Source: Gigaspora rosea (lineage: Eukaryota; Glomeromycota; Glomeromycetes; Diversisporales; Gigasporaceae). From it: a stretch of 64,000 nucleotides of DNA. Each line of letters begins with the position of its first letter. The first letter of the stretch is position 1. Positions 21,561-33,377 of the stretch are shown here, one piece after another. The notes under the pieces are model-generated. The model did not search any database. It saw only the letters and a program-made list of their open reading frames with translations, and was not told the origin of the DNA. The stretch is from contig QKWP01000248.1 of NCBI GenBank assembly GCA_003550325.1, positions 62,001-126,000 on the forward strand, read 5' to 3'. The position numbers and the translations under genes were made by a program.

Positions 21561-22480
21561 CTATATTTCTTCTCTTATTGCTACATTTCCTATTTGCTGC
21601 ATTTGGGAGCCCAATAATTCAGAGATTTCGGCATGAATTTTCTTCTTTCTGTCTACTATTACTCCTGATAATAGATCTTTCTGATATTTAAAATAACAAC
21701 AACCTTTTTTCTTTATATTTTTCGTGCACCCTCTACATCTTCGGAGTTTATCACCTTTTCTTTCCCAGTGCGCTATTACTACTTCGTTCGATTTACTTTC
21801 TACTACTCTTCCCCATTTGTCGTATTCCATATATACACATTTTTCCTCGCCCTCCTGCCATCTTTGTCTTGTAAAGGGATTCGTTTCTTTTCTTTCTTTC
21901 GTGGGGTTCTCTTCCTCTGCTAACCTCTCTTGAATTAGTTTAAACCATTTTGGTATTTTTCCTGTTGTGATTTTTTTTGTCATATTCTCTTTTCCTCTCC
22001 AAGTTGTTACCTCCGTTTGGTCTTTATTTAGTAATTGTTCCACAAATATCAGGTCGTATTTATTCATACTATATTTTATCTTACTTGCTTCTCTCATTTT
22101 AACTAGTATTGAGTTAATTGTTGTTCCTTTTTCATTAATAGGATTGGCCATTTCTTTTGCCCTTCCGTTAATTGTAAGTTCTGTTTATGTAGTGTTTTAA
22201 CTTGTTGTGCCGTGTTCGTTCTCTCTTCCTTTGGCGTGAATACTGGCATTTGATGCAAAATTGATTCTGGGGTTCTGGCTTCATTTTGCAACTGTTATAA
22301 TCTTACTTTAAGTGGTGAAGAGTCAAAATCATTCGGCTGTAGCATCCTTGTCAGTATACATATATGGTTCGTTATTATTATTTGTTCTACTGTCTTCAGT
22401 CCATATATTTGTGGGTGCGTAATGGCTGAATTAGGAACACTCTTCACAAGCCCCGCTTTTTGCTTTATAATTTTATACAC
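21561..22480 (-). pseudogene. LINE ORF2 connector between reverse transcriptase and RNase H
   Basis: Two overlapping open stretches, a 196-residue one (22151-21561) and shorter ones upstream. Tryptophans spaced as TTWRGKE, PKWFKLIQ, ARWMSQ-like, and a cysteine cluster CRGCTKNIKKKGCC near residues 139-152, are visible. The cluster could bind metal. No catalytic motif is seen. Confidence 0.6.
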
Positions 22481-22657
22481 TGCCGTGTTATTCTTGCTTG
22501 TACTGTCTGGGTCAGAGGTACATTTTGTGTCCTATATCTTAGTCTTATCATTAGAACTACATTAATTATGTATACTGCTTCTTTGTCCATTATTCTTGCT
22601 CTTTGTAAAAGCTTAAGGTCCCCCTCAAATTCTTTCACAATCTTCTTGCTTATGTTG

Positions 22658-23867
22658 CTATTCACTGCGGGTTCTACTGAAATAACATCCCAAATATTTA
22701 AATACTTCCTTCTTTTCTATATTTTCAATCGTTGCACCCATAAAATTGATTTGTTGGTCTCTCTCCTTTGAATTCGTTATCAGTATTGATTTGTTAGGAT
22801 TTACCACTATATTTGCCATCGTATAAAATGATTTTGCCGTGTCCAAAATTGCTTCCAACTGTTCTTTAGATTGCGCCATCCACATACTATCATCCATATA
22901 TACTAAGCTAGGTGTGCTAAAACTTATTGATGCATTGTGTAGAGCTGGAATTATTGAAGTATGGTGTAGCCCTTATGCTTTCGCGTTATCCGGCTTATCA
23001 ATGGGTCGTAATATATTCTCCATAGTACTAGAGAAAACGTTTCCCCTTGGTCTAGTCCGTTCTGCACCTTATACCTTTCCGTCATCCCATATTCTATAAT
23101 CACCTGGTTATTCCTCCCTTCAAGCGTGTGAATCAGTAATTTTACAATTTTATTTGGGATTTTTATTCTTTTTAACGCTAAAGATAACAATGGGAGATGC
23201 ACAGAGTCATATGCCTTGGACATATCTTGAGCTAACACCCAAAATTCTTTCGCGTTTATATGAGCATCTTCTAGCATGTATGTTAGGTACTGAATCGGTG
23301 TTTGCGTGGAGTTATATAGAAGCGCTGATAATTTTTTGGAGCTAAGATATTATATCTACTCAGGGTGCTATTTAATCTTACAGTCATTATTTTCATGAAA
23401 ATTTTTCGTACGTGCTCTATTAAAGTAATAGGTCTTGTCTTATACAACTCTCCTTGGAAGTTTGTTTTCGCTATAGGCCATATCAAACTGTGCTTCCACA
23501 TCTTTGGTACCTCTTCTAGTTCTAAGCAGGCATTAAATATTTGTTTTAACTTTTCTACTGCTTTAACTGGCAGTTGTTTTAAAAGTTCATCTGAAATCCC
23601 TTCTGGTCCTGTTGCTTTCCCATTCGGGCTTTTCCTTATTACTTCTTCCACTTCTTCCAATTCTATTTCTTTTGAAACTTCCTGATACCACTCCTGTTTT
23701 ATTTCCTTCTTTGGTTCATATTCTTCTTCCCATTGTTTCCATTCTAGAAATACCGGCGGATTCTTCCTTGTCCAATTAGCGAAGTGTTGTTCTATCTTCT
23801 TCTTTATTTGTTTCGTATTTGTGATTACTAAATTATCCTTCTTTATATTTTCAAAGCACACTGGCAC
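22658..23867 (-). pseudogene. LINE reverse transcriptase domain
   Basis: Copies element RNA into DNA at the nicked target. In order: EVEEVIRKSPNGKATGPEGI, WKHSLIWPIAK, YKTRPITLIEHVRKIFMKIM (fingers, 23867-23283); QDMSKAYDSV (block A, first catalytic Asp) and GLDQGETFSLVLWRIYYDPL (block B, 23277-22951); YMDDS (block C, the Asp pair) at the start of the stretch from 22897, followed by NFMGATIENIEKKEVFKYLG. All three catalytic Asp codons are present, but the domain is spread over three frames and has lost continuity. The YMDD form is typical of LINEs and retroelements generally. Confidence 0.85.
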
Positions 23868-23878
23868 CGCTCTTCATC

Positions 23879-24316
23879 TTAGTATACACCATTCGTATCC
23901 TTTGCAAACTTCGCCTGCCTTCTCTCAATGTAATATTGGATGCGCTCTTTCTTTTCTTTTCGGTTTTCTACGTCTCTCACTTTGTATAGAGTCTTTTTAA
24001 GTTTCCTTGTCGACTTATAATTATTTGTATCCCACGATTCTTGATTAAGTCGTTCTATCGCTAGTTCTGCCATCACTTTTATTTTGTCTAATTTATCATT
24101 TACTTTTTTACTTAGCTCTTCACAAAAGAAAGGCCCTTGAGGTTTACTCGACATTTTAAAAATCTTATTTGCTAGCTTAAGTGAATTATGAATTTTTGTT
24201 GCTTTCATAGTGTGTGCTACAAATTCTTTTTTCACATATTTTTTTTCTTTTACGTATTTTTTTGTCGCTCTTTTGATGATAGAATTCCAAATGTACCATA
24301 CCCTGTTGAGTATCAT
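23879..24316 (-). pseudogene. LINE ORF2 linker between endonuclease and reverse transcriptase
   Basis: A 145-residue lysine-rich, helix-prone stretch (ATKKYVKEKKYVKKE, KKERIQYYIERRQAKFAK). It fits the basic linker that precedes the reverse transcriptase in many LINEs. No catalytic motif. Confidence 0.6.
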
Positions 24317-24426
24317 ACTATCAGTTATTTCTTCTTCCTTCCATTCTTTTTCTAGGCTTTCTACAACCAGTTCTCTAAACTGTTCCCATTCTTCTTCTGA
24401 TACCTTGTCGTATAATTATTTTTCCT

Positions 24427-25284
24427 CTAGGCCTTTTTCTTTCCTCTAGGTTTCACTTGTAGGTCTATTAGCCATGTCGTTTTTATTATTCTGTGATCAC
24501 TATCTGTAACCCCTTCAGGCCCCAGAATTAATAGTTTTTCGTATTCGTGTACTATTTCTGAGTTTATCCAGATATCATCTATTTGGCTGCTTTTGTCCTC
24601 TCTACTCCAGGTTGGTTCTTTAATATTATGAAACTCTAATCCACTCACTAAATTGTTCCTGCTCATGTTTCCTAACAAGGGCGTTTGATTTTTACATGTT
24701 TTCCTCTCCAGATTATCGTTAAAGTCACCCATCACTATCGTATTCATTCCTTTACTTCTTGCTTGTTGTATTCACATTAGCACCTTTGTTTGGGTCTTCT
24801 TAGACAGCTTCGTATCATTGCTTGGCAAATATAGGCTTATCACTCTCGTTTGGGTGTTTCTTGGTAGAAACAAATCTATTAGCAATGCTGTTCCGCTTAT
24901 TTTTTCGATGTTGTGAATATATTGTTGCAGTTGCGGGGCAAGCAATATAGCTGTTCCCAAACTCGATTCTCTGATATTTTGCGAGCTTCCGTTATAATTT
25001 CCTGTGTACACTTTGTAATATGGGTTAGATAGTCCTCTTTTTCCCATAGATGTTTCTGCTATCTTAGTCTCTGTCATTGAGATTATATGCTATTCATTTT
25101 TAGCACAGAATTCTACCCAAAGTTGGAATTTTGTAGCTGTATTAATTCCTTGAACATTGTGTATTACTATATTTATTTTATTCATTGTCTTAATATTAAT
25201 ATATTTGATGACGTTGTGTGTACTGTTTTTGCTTAGCCCATTTCTCATTTGGGCTTGTGTTCCCTCATATTCATTGTCCATCAT
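24427..25284 (-). pseudogene. LINE apurinic-type endonuclease domain
   Basis: Nicks target DNA to prime reverse transcription. Signature segments run in order: NIVIHNVQGIN (N-terminal Asn), MTETKI (metal-binding Glu), VISLYLPSNDTK, MGDFNDNL (catalytic D-x-N), SQIDDIWI and SDHRII (terminal Asp-His). The domain is cut by an early in-frame stop after the KNE residues and by a frame change between 24747 and 24772. The six landmark residues are all present. Confidence 0.85.
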
Positions 25285-25315
25285 TTTTTGTAACTGGTTT
25301 CATTCCAAATATCTC

Positions 25316-26670
25316 TCACACTGGTTTCGGTAAATCTTGGAGTTTGTTTAAATATGGTGGTAATAACGTTGTTTGGAAATGCCTGGTCAGTATTTCTATT
25401 GCTTCCGGCAATTTCTCGTAACTGGTTACTGGGAACAAATCAAGTGCTTCTTCTTCTTTCTGTTTGATGATTTTTTGAAACCCTTCCAGGTCTAGGGGTA
25501 TCCGTTGTGATCCTGTCTCTTCTACTTCTTCTACTTTAATATCTACCCAGCTCTCCGGAATCTTGTAAAAAAAGTAATCTTTTCTAAGCATTCTTACTGT
25601 TTCTATTAATTGTTTCTTCGTTGTTATTGGTGTAGTTAAGTTTGCATATTGGACCTTTGCAGGATCTTCCGGTAGGTCAGGTTTCTCTGTTGGATTCACC
25701 GTCATGTATTCTAGCGGAAAGGGTATTGGGTATTTGTACCAATCCTTAATTTCTTCCACGAATAGTTTAGCTTCCTTTTTGTCCTCAATTGGGAAGTTAA
25801 AATAGGTCTTTGTTTTAATTCTAGTTGGGTCCCTTGGTAACATTTCTTTTGCTTTAATATAATCATTCGGTAACCTTAGAAATCTGTAATATTCCCTCAG
25901 AATGCCTATATGTTTTCTAAAATTCTCTTTGTCCTTTGGTGTGAATGGGAATAAGGATTGGACATGTGGATTCAATTCCTGCAGCGTCAGTAGGAGCGGT
26001 TTTTTCTTTTCTGGCAACATAAAATATGAATCTGGCAATTTTTTGAAAGTATAATATTCACGAAGCCTTGTTTTGTAGTCAGCTACTTCTCTTAGTTTCC
26101 GTCTATTTATTAAGGAAAAAAGATGCTTTAAAGATGGGTACAGGTCAGCTGGACTTATCGGTATTGGTACCCTTTTGTTAAGAAAAAATTCTTCTCCTAG
26201 TTTCTCGAATTTATATATTCTACGTAATACTCTCACGATCGCCCCAGTTTGACTTCTCTTCTCTATTGGCAGTGCAAATGGTAACATCTGTTTTAACTTC
26301 TCATCTATTAATTCTGGCGTCATAGGTAATGGTAGTAATTTTTCTTCTTTCAATTCTCTTATTAGCACCCTTACATTTTCAAATTTTATTTGTGTTTTTA
26401 TTGCAGCAAATCCTATTCCATAGAACAAATCCTGTGCAATCTCATGTGGATCTTTTCTTACCATATCTATACTCTTAAAATAGTCTGTCATTAACTTTAT
26501 CTTTAACATTGCATGTACTTGGTCCCTGTTTGTTTTGTTTGTTATTATTACTACTCCTTGCATTTCTCTATATCTATCTATTGCATAACCGTACATTTGT
26601 TGATATTCTAACTGATGAGGCGGTTTTGTTTTCTTGTTTCTCGTAAAGGTTCTAAAGAATGCCGTATCTC
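25316..26670 (-). pseudogene. LINE ORF1 C-terminal part with about six internal helical repeats
   Basis: The longest open frame of the LINE (426 residues from the first Met, with coding sense continuing upstream). It contains successive units of about 50-65 residues, each ending in a signature like LREYYxFxxLPxxY: VLRRIYKFEKLGEEFF, RLREYYTFKKLPDSYF, ILREYYRFLRLPNDYI, EIKDWYKYPIPFPLEY, MLRKDYFFYKIPESWV and ILTRHFQTTLLPPYL. Units often begin with a short proline-rich LPxxPxxL segment. LINE ORF1 proteins bind RNA and nucleate particles, often through coiled coils, RRMs or zinc knuckles; I recognise none of these here. Function unknown. Confidence 0.75.
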
Positions 26671-26682
26671 TATACTTAAATT

Positions 26683-27492
26683 TTAAGCTAATTGCTTTTG
26701 GATATTTACTACCATTGGACAGGTATTCAGCTTGTATTTTAACAATATTTCTAGTTTTTCTAGGGATTCGAATGCCTCTACAATTTTATCATTGTCCCAA
26801 GTTTCTTCATCGAACATCTCTCTCTCTTGTTTTGCCAATGCTTCTGTTACAACTTTGATCCACTCTTCCTCTTGTTTACTTCGTTCCTGTCTTTTCATCT
26901 CCTTATTTGATCTTCTCCCATCTCCAGCTAGAATTTGACTGTATGTTCTCGGTGTACCCTCTTCCGTTCTTATTGTGTTAACCGATTTCGTTTCCATTTT
27001 ATTGTCGTCTCCGATCTCACTTCCGGCCTCCGGACTGTTTATCACGCTATTATCTTCCATATCCATAATCGTCATCGTTTGTAACTGGTTTGTATCTAGC
27101 TCCGTTTGAATATGGGTATTGTTTTGAAGATCCTCTTTCTGAATTTCCCAGTCTCCTACAGTTAGCACAGCCTCCGCATGGGAATTTTCTATTTCTATTC
27201 CAGGTACCTTAGGTACTAGCGTTTCCGTATTTGTATTTGTTGTTTTGTCTTAATTATTAATCAATGTTAATGATATCATTTCGTGGTCACATGTCATCTT
27301 GTTATCCCCAGACAGGGTCAAACCACTTTCTGCACTTTTCTTAAATATGTTTTGTTTGTCTTCGTAGCTAATTTTTGTTTTCTTCTGGTTTTTTAGAAGT
27401 TCATTCACTCTCTCTTCTGGAACCTCCAGAAGGCTTTCTTGTACGTCCTCCATATTTTCAGCACTCATTTTCACCATTCTGGACTTTGTCAT
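26683..27492 (-). pseudogene. LINE ORF1 N-terminal part, broken
   Basis: It begins near MTKSRMVKMSAENMEDVQES (27492 downward), is broken by a stop after about 80 residues, and resumes in another frame as an acidic, asparagine/threonine-rich stretch (MDMEDNSVINSPEAGSEIGD) with TPRTYSQILAGDGRR. It then turns into a charged helix (EEEWIKVVTEALAKQEREMF) that could form a coiled coil. A further frame change near 26680 leads into the repeat region. Confidence 0.65.
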
Positions 27493-27736
27493 AGGCTTTC
27501 GTCCCGCTCAGACTTTTTCGAACGCTAATAGTATAGCTGTGTAGCTTTCAGGACTAAACTTCCTCTTCCCTAGCTTAATTGTTCTTAATTTTCGAACTAT
27601 CTATTATTTCTACTTGTACTTAATTATTTAATTAATAAAGTTTTGTATGATGCCGAATTCTTTCTCTGATTATTTTCACCAATTTATTTATTTACTAGTG
27701 ATTTACAGATTTTCGGGAAAGAGTTTTTTTTTATTT

Positions 27737-27750
27737 CTGTATTTCTAATT
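27737..27750. repeat. Target-site duplication of the large LINE, right copy
   Basis: Perfect match to 20008-20021. Confidence 0.85.
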
Positions 27751-27801
27751 ATTATTAGATTTTTAGTTATATATTTTATATTTTTGTATATTATAAATTA
27801 A

Positions 27802-27960
27802 GGGCACTGACATTTATTAGATAATATTTTAGGGGGTGGGGGTCAAGAAAAATCTTACCTTAGTTAAATTTGATTGGCCAAAATTCTATTTATAGATCTT
27901 ACCTGGGGTGGGAGTAAGCTCCTATAGTAAATGGATATTAGGTAATAAATGTCAGCGCCC
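27802..27960. mobile_element. MITE family E (Harbinger-like, TAA target)
   Basis: 159 bp between TAA trinucleotides (27799-27801, 27961-27963). The inverted ends, about 30 bp, begin GGGCRCTGACATTTATTA. The ends resemble those of family A (GGGCAGTGTCATTAATCA), so the two may use the same transposase. Confidence 0.8.
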
Positions 27961-27963
27961 TAA

Positions 27964-28235
27964 CTTCTAATTTTGTTGTTTATTTATTTAGTAATTCAAT
28001 TCTTTTATTGGTATTATTATTTTAATTTTGGTTGTAATTTTTTATACTATATATATAACTTGTAATTCTCTATATATATGAATTGCTATTTGAGCCAGTT
28101 TTAAAAAAGCAAATTATAAGTATATTTATAGTAATTTTTAGACAAATTTGACAGATTTGCTTATAGTTTAACAAATAGTCTATTAATAAAAATAATCTAT
28201 ATACTTTTTATTTTAAAATTAAAAAAACAGTGGCT
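27964..28235. other. AT-rich spacer, nothing recognised
   Basis: No coding frame, no terminal repeats. Confidence 0.4.
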
Positions 28236-28542
28236 ATTAATAGAGAACCCGGACATCTAGTATAGAGGTCATACTTGTTTTTTTAGCAAAAACCCCTAAA
28301 ATTTGAGAAGCAAAAAACATTTTGCTAATTATCTTGGCATCCAGTAAACCAATTTGAACAAACTTTTTTTTAAAATGAAGTTTTCAGTAAGGCGCATCTA
28401 ACAAAAAAAGTTCATTCAATTCTGATTACTAGATCAAAAGTTATTAAAACAAATATATTTTGTCATTTTAAGCAAATTGGATCAAAATTGGCCAAAATCC
28501 AGTTATGACCTATATGAGTGATATTCAGGGTCCTATTAATAG
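28236..28542 (-). mobile_element. MITE family B (MULE-like), copy 3 with target duplication
   Basis: The element is about 28244-28534, with flanking ATTAATAG on both sides (CTATTAATAG if shared bases are counted). It has the same interior and orientation as copy 2. Confidence 0.82.
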
Positions 28543-28904
28543 TAATTATTTTATATTATATGAATACAAATACAAAAATTTCAATATACTGTATTATTTA
28601 TATTTTAAAAAAAATATAAAATAAGACTTGAACTTGTTTTAGCAAATATATACAATAATATTTTTTAATAAAATTAAAATAAATTAGTAAAAAAAAAAAA
28701 ATTATATAGTAAATTTAGAGCTTTGACCTGGATCAGAAAATAGTAATCTAGGCAGATTAGATACTTATTCAGGTCATGACTTGAGTTAATAGGTCATGTA
28801 AACAATTATAAAGTTTTTTGCTCTTTTAATTACTAAATTAAAAATGCAATTGAATTTTATAAATTCTATGTAACAATAGATTATAGGATTCATAAATTCA
28901 ATTA
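28543..28904. other. AT-rich spacer, nothing recognised
   Basis: No open frame of note. A short ACCTGGATCAG/AGGTCATGAC patch near 28730-28800 is of mixed composition but not identifiable. Confidence 0.35.
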
Positions 28905-29052
28905 GGGGAGTGACAAAAATCAAGTGATTTTTTAGGGGAAGAGAGTAAAAAAAGTTGAAATTATATATAAGAACCTGACTATATATAATAAGAAAGAGGG
29001 AGGGGAGTAGGCCTCTAATAAAAAATAATCAGGTGATTATATGACACAGCCC
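28905..29052 (+). mobile_element. MITE family A (Harbinger-like), copy 4
   Basis: 148 bp with TTA on both sides (28902-28904, 29053-29055) and intact ends GGGGAGTGACAAAAATCA and CAGCCC. One of the two cleanest copies in the window. Confidence 0.88.
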
Positions 29053-29202
29053 TTACCTTTCTAATTTGAAAAGATTGATAATATGTGTTTACTTTAAATA
29101 GAAATTATATACCAAAAAGCAAAAACTATTGTCTATAATAAGGTATTTAAGAATAAAATTATTAAATAATAAACTTACTAATTGCTACAATTTTATTAGT
29201 AA

Positions 29203-29353
29203 GGGCAGTGTCATTAATCACCTGATTATTTTTTATTAGAAGCCTACCCCCCTCCCTCTTTCTTAATATATAAATAGTCAGGTTCTTATATATAATTTTA
29301 ACTTTTTTTACCCCCTTCCTCCCTAAAAAATCACCTGATTTTTGTTACTCCCC
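29203..29353 (-). mobile_element. MITE family A (Harbinger-like), copy 5
   Basis: 151 bp with TAA on both sides, inverted relative to copy 4 only 150 bases away. Together the pair forms a long inverted repeat. Ends are intact. Confidence 0.88.
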
Positions 29354-29356
29354 TAA

Positions 29357-30479
29357 GCAAAAATTTCTTTGTTAATTCTAATAATTAAATTTGATTATAT
29401 AATTCTTCTTGGTTACTATAGTATTACTTACTAGAAATTTTTTTTAAAAAATATATATTAGATTAGCATATTAAATTTGGTTTAGTACATTTACAAAATA
29501 GCTAAAGCCAAGTAGTGCATTATCTAAATCAGCTAAGACTAAATTTTATAAGAATTTTTAAAATAATCTGAATTAAATTAGAAATCTGAATTAAGGTATG
29601 TATACAATAAAATAATACAAACAAATAAATACATATTCATAAGCTTAAATTGCTAAAATAGATCAATAATATTTACTCTTCGATAATTAAAATTGAGTAA
29701 AAAATCTTATTTCAAATAAACTACAAACATTATAAAATAAAAATTGTCTTACTTATTAATCTATTCCCAAAATTTATCTTCATTTTTTTCAATACCAATT
29801 CTATAATAGCAATAAATAACAGTTTTCTGGATTTCTATAGAATTATCTGCCTCTGTGAACTTCAAATAATATGTAAATACTTTATGCTTATCAATTTCAA
29901 AACAATTTCTAAATAATAATAATAATTAATTTGTTTTTATTTGTAAAATTATTAAAAGTTCTTTATGCTTACTAACTAAATAATATAAATGAAATGATTT
30001 AACATAATACTATAAAATTTGGACATGTGTACTCGGGTATTTCCATATCTCAAATATATACTTGAGTACTTCTATACAGGGTATACCATATTAATAGAGT
30101 ATATAAGTTAGATTTATAGTTAATTGAACATATTGATATTAAGATAATTCATATGTACCAAGAAACCTACTAGTAATAATTAGGTAAATTAGGTTTCTAT
30201 AATAATATTCATATAATTGTTGATATAAGCTATTTCTAAAGTTTGAATTTGTTTATAACAATCATACAATTAGGAGATATATTTAATACCCAGGTATAAG
30301 TAACTACCAGACCTCTTAATCTAGCAAGTATAGGGGGTACCTATATTCAAATTTTACGGTAGTAAATAAGTATTTATTTTCTTGCTTTGTGAATTATTTT
30401 GCTATTTTGATATAGTACTTATGGGCTAAAATAACACAAACAAATAAATATATATTTTAGATTTAGTCTTAAGATCTGG
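29357..30479. other. AT-rich intergenic sequence, about 1.1 kb
   Basis: No coding frame, TIR or tandem array that I can support. A short ACTCGGGTATTTCCATA and ACTTGAGTACTTCTATA pair near 30030-30075 is the only visible local repeat. Confidence 0.35.
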
Positions 30480-30659
30480 TTATATTTTTTTTAGCAATTA
30501 CTAATTCAAATTAGTTAAAATTTTACTATATATATATTGGACTATAATATATTAAAATTTCATGCAATTTGGATTAGTAGTTTTTGAGAAATTGCTTAAA
30601 AATTATAAGTAATTTTTTACAAAATTACTTATAGTTAAGAAATTTTTTAAAAACTACAT

Positions 30660-32553
30660 CAGCAAAAAAAAATATGCATAAACCTCCGCAAGTTTTTACG
30701 CAAGCGTAAACTTGCGAAAATCTTACGATTACTTCGGAGTATTACGTAGGGGTAATAATTACGTAAGTTTACGCTATAGCAGATATATATGTAATCTTAC
30801 ATAAGTTATTGCCATAATATTTCAAAAATCTTATAATACAATGCGAAATAAAAAAAATGCCCCTTTGAGGAGTTGCAGGATCGCAGGAGTAATATTTTCG
30901 CATATTTTGTGATGTTTTCGCATTGTTTCGCAACATTTTGCAAATTTTCGCAAATTTTCAAAATTTTTTAAAAAATAAATAAATGATATACATATTCACA
31001 TAATCATGCTTTTTTACAGAATTTCGCAATATTTCGCATGGTTTTGCAATTTTTTATTAATTTTTATTTTTTTTATTTATTATTATTATATATTATATTT
31101 TACATTTATTAAATATATATTTTTAATTAATATTACATACTTTATTATATATTATGTATTATTTTTACATTATTACAAATATTTTAAACTACTTTTGCAC
31201 TTCGTCGCATCTAATTCTATTACTATATACAAAAAACTAGCCCTATACACTTGTTTTCGCTCATCCTACAGTTAGCTATTATCTTCACTTCTTTGTTTTC
31301 TATCATTTTGGAAAGTGTCGGAAGTCGTAGATGGCATGCACGAGGTTTCGAAAAGTTGTTGTTTTTCTCGCAAAGTGTCGAAATAAAATAAATTAATAAA
31401 AAAAATTTAAAAATAAACCAAAAAAACAAAAACAAAAAACACGAAACAAAAAAATAAATGAAACGAAACCTTGCAAGAACTTGCAAAAACTTGCAAAAAT
31501 TTGCAAAAATTTGTGAAAACTTGCACCCATTTTTCTAAAAAAGCGTTCTTGAAAATTTAGAAATTTCTGGGAGTGTGTTTTTGAAAGTGTCGGAAGTCGT
31601 AGTTGGCATGCGCAAGGTTTCGAAAAGTTGTTGTTTTACTCGCAAAGTGTCGAAATAAAATAAATTAATAAAAAAAATTTAAAAATAAACCAAAAAAACA
31701 AAAACAAAAAAAATGAAATGAAAAAATAAATGAAGCGAAACCTTGCAAGAACTTGCAAAAACTTGCAAAAACTTGCGAATGCTTGCGAAAACTTGCGCCA
31801 TTTCTCTAAAGAAGTGTTCTTTAAAATTTAGAAATTGCTGAGGGTGTGTTCTTAAAAGTGTTAGAAGACGTAGTTGGCATGCGCAAGGTTTCGAAAAGTT
31901 AGTTGTTTTTCTTGTAAAGTGCCAAAATAAAAATAAAATAAAAAAATTAAAAAAAAAATAAATAAAAAAAATAAAAAAAACAACCGAAAACAAAAAAAAC
32001 AAATGAAACCAAAAAAAACGAACGAAAACAAAAAATGAAAAACAAAAAAGTAAAAAAAAACAAAATAGAAGATCTAATTATAAACAAAAGATCTAATCTG
32101 ATCTTGTAGTACAGAATTTGAACTTCATCAAACTATTTTGAACTATTTCGAAAAATTAATCCAATGCGCGATCCAGGTTACAGATCTATTGATCCAGCTT
32201 GTTTTCTGGTCCTAAAATATTTCGAAAGGGTTCGAATATTTATGTAAGAAATTTAGTGTAAATTTACGATTTCTTACAGTTCATAAAAAATTGTAAAAAA
32301 TTTAGTGTAAACTTTCGCAAGTTTTTACAATATATAAGAAAATCGTAAACTTACATAAAAGGTTTAATGTAAAACTATGCAAGTTTTACAGTGCATAAGA
32401 AAATCGTAAATTTACATAAAATTTTTACATAAATTTATGATTTTCTTACACATCGTAAGACTTATGTAGTAATATGCTAAATTTTACATAAGTTTACGAT
32501 TTTCTTACATACCGTAAAAACTTGCGCAAGTTTACACATATATATTTTTGCTG
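30660..32553. mobile_element. Element R, copy 2
   Basis: The inverted ends are CAGCAAAAA, then TATGCATAAAC on the left or TATATGTGTAAAC on the right, then GCAAG. The subterminal zones are degenerate palindromes on AAATTTACGATTTTCTTACA (right side 32250-32530) and GCGTAAACTTGCG (left). The core matches copy 1: GATCGCAGGAG, TTTCGCAATATTTCGCA, ACAAAAAACTAGCCCTATAC and AGATCTAATCTGATCTTG. A minisatellite of about 271-bp period runs from about 31300 to 32050. The whole is about 1.9 kb with no retroposon inside. No protein-coding frame. Confidence 0.72.
31300..32050. repeat. Minisatellite of element R, period about 271 bp, 2.7 units
   Basis: AAAGTGTCGGAAGTCGTAG occurs at about 31313 and 31585 and, diverged, at about 31855. 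CCTTGCAAGAACTTGC occurs at 31469 and 31741. Units end in A/C-rich tracts of AAACAAAAACAAAAAA type, which give spurious poly-Phe frames on the minus strand. The same unit flanks the second retroposon in copy 1. Confidence 0.85.
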
Positions 32554-33089
32554 ATTTACTAATCTAACTTGTATGAAATTTTAATATATTGTAGCCAAAA
32601 TCATATCTATTTAAAGCAAAAATTTTGCCTAATTTGGATTAGTAGTTGTTTAGAAATTATAGCCAGATATATATAAATTCATATCTCTTTAATTTTTTAT
32701 ATATTTTTACTATGAATTTATATTTATACCCAGATGAATTTTCTTAGCAAGTACTGTACTTATTCAAATTAGTCAATATTTTTACTATAAATAATATAAT
32801 ATTGGGCTTCAAGATACTAAAATTTCATGCAATTTTGATAGTAGTTTTTGAGAATTGCTTAAAAACTATAAATAATTTTTGTAAAAAAATTAATTATAGT
32901 TTTTAAGCAATTTCTCAATAACTACTAATTCAAATTGCATAGAATTTTAGTATATTGAAGCCCAATATTATATCTATTTCTAATAAAAATTTTAACTGAT
33001 TTGATTTAGTAGTTGCTAAGAAAATTACAGTTGAGTATAAATGTATATTCAAATATTATAAAAAATTAAAAATAATATAAATTTATATA

Positions 33090-33377
33090 TACCCAGCCAG
33101 TGTTGTCATGGGACACAGACACGGACGGCGAACAGTCCGGGACGGGATGTCCGGGACATGTCCGCCCAGAATTTTTTTTGTCCCGGACATTTTGCGACTC
33201 AACACGTGATCATCTACCAATAAAATTCGTATAATTCCGCAATTTGATTGGTTTTACCCGGCGGACATGTATCATGTTGGGACATTATTGCAGACATGTC
33301 CCGGACGTCCCGTCCCGGACTGTCCGCGTCCCTGAAAAATCGGCGGGACAATGTCCGTGTACAACACTGTACCCAGC
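33090..33377. mobile_element. hAT-type MITE, GC-rich, with 8-bp target duplication
   Basis: The element is 33098-33369, flanked by a perfect TACCCAGC on both sides. The ends are CAGTGTTGT and its inverse. The long arms (about 65 bp) consist of GTCCGGGACGGGAYGTCCGG repeats. It stands out by its G+C content. A relative with the same CAGTGTTGT/TAGTATTGT ends and GTCCACA motifs lies at 60358-60627. Confidence 0.9.

Larger units (their letters stand above)
20022..27736 (-). mobile_element. Near full-length LINE (APE endonuclease, reverse transcriptase, RNase H)
   Basis: A 7.7-kb non-LTR retrotransposon on the minus strand, bounded by a perfect 14-bp TSD. Its 3' end is a short A9 tail followed by a TA repeat (20022-20051 on the plus strand). 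Order from 5': leader, ORF1 region (27492-25316), endonuclease (25284-24427), linker, reverse transcriptase (23867-22658), connector, degenerate RNase H with zinc knuckle (21282-20329), 3' UTR. Domain order fits the Tad/I-like LINE groups of fungi; I cannot name the clade. Several stops and frame changes show it is dead, but the frames remain long, so it is younger than the copy at 50-56 kb. The 5' leader is present, so the copy is not appreciably 5'-truncated. Confidence 0.9.

Noticed and set aside
20343-24449. Plus-strand open frames rich in Ser, Leu and Phe
   Set aside because: They are antisense shadows of the minus-strand LINE frames, which carry recognisable endonuclease, polymerase and knuckle motifs.
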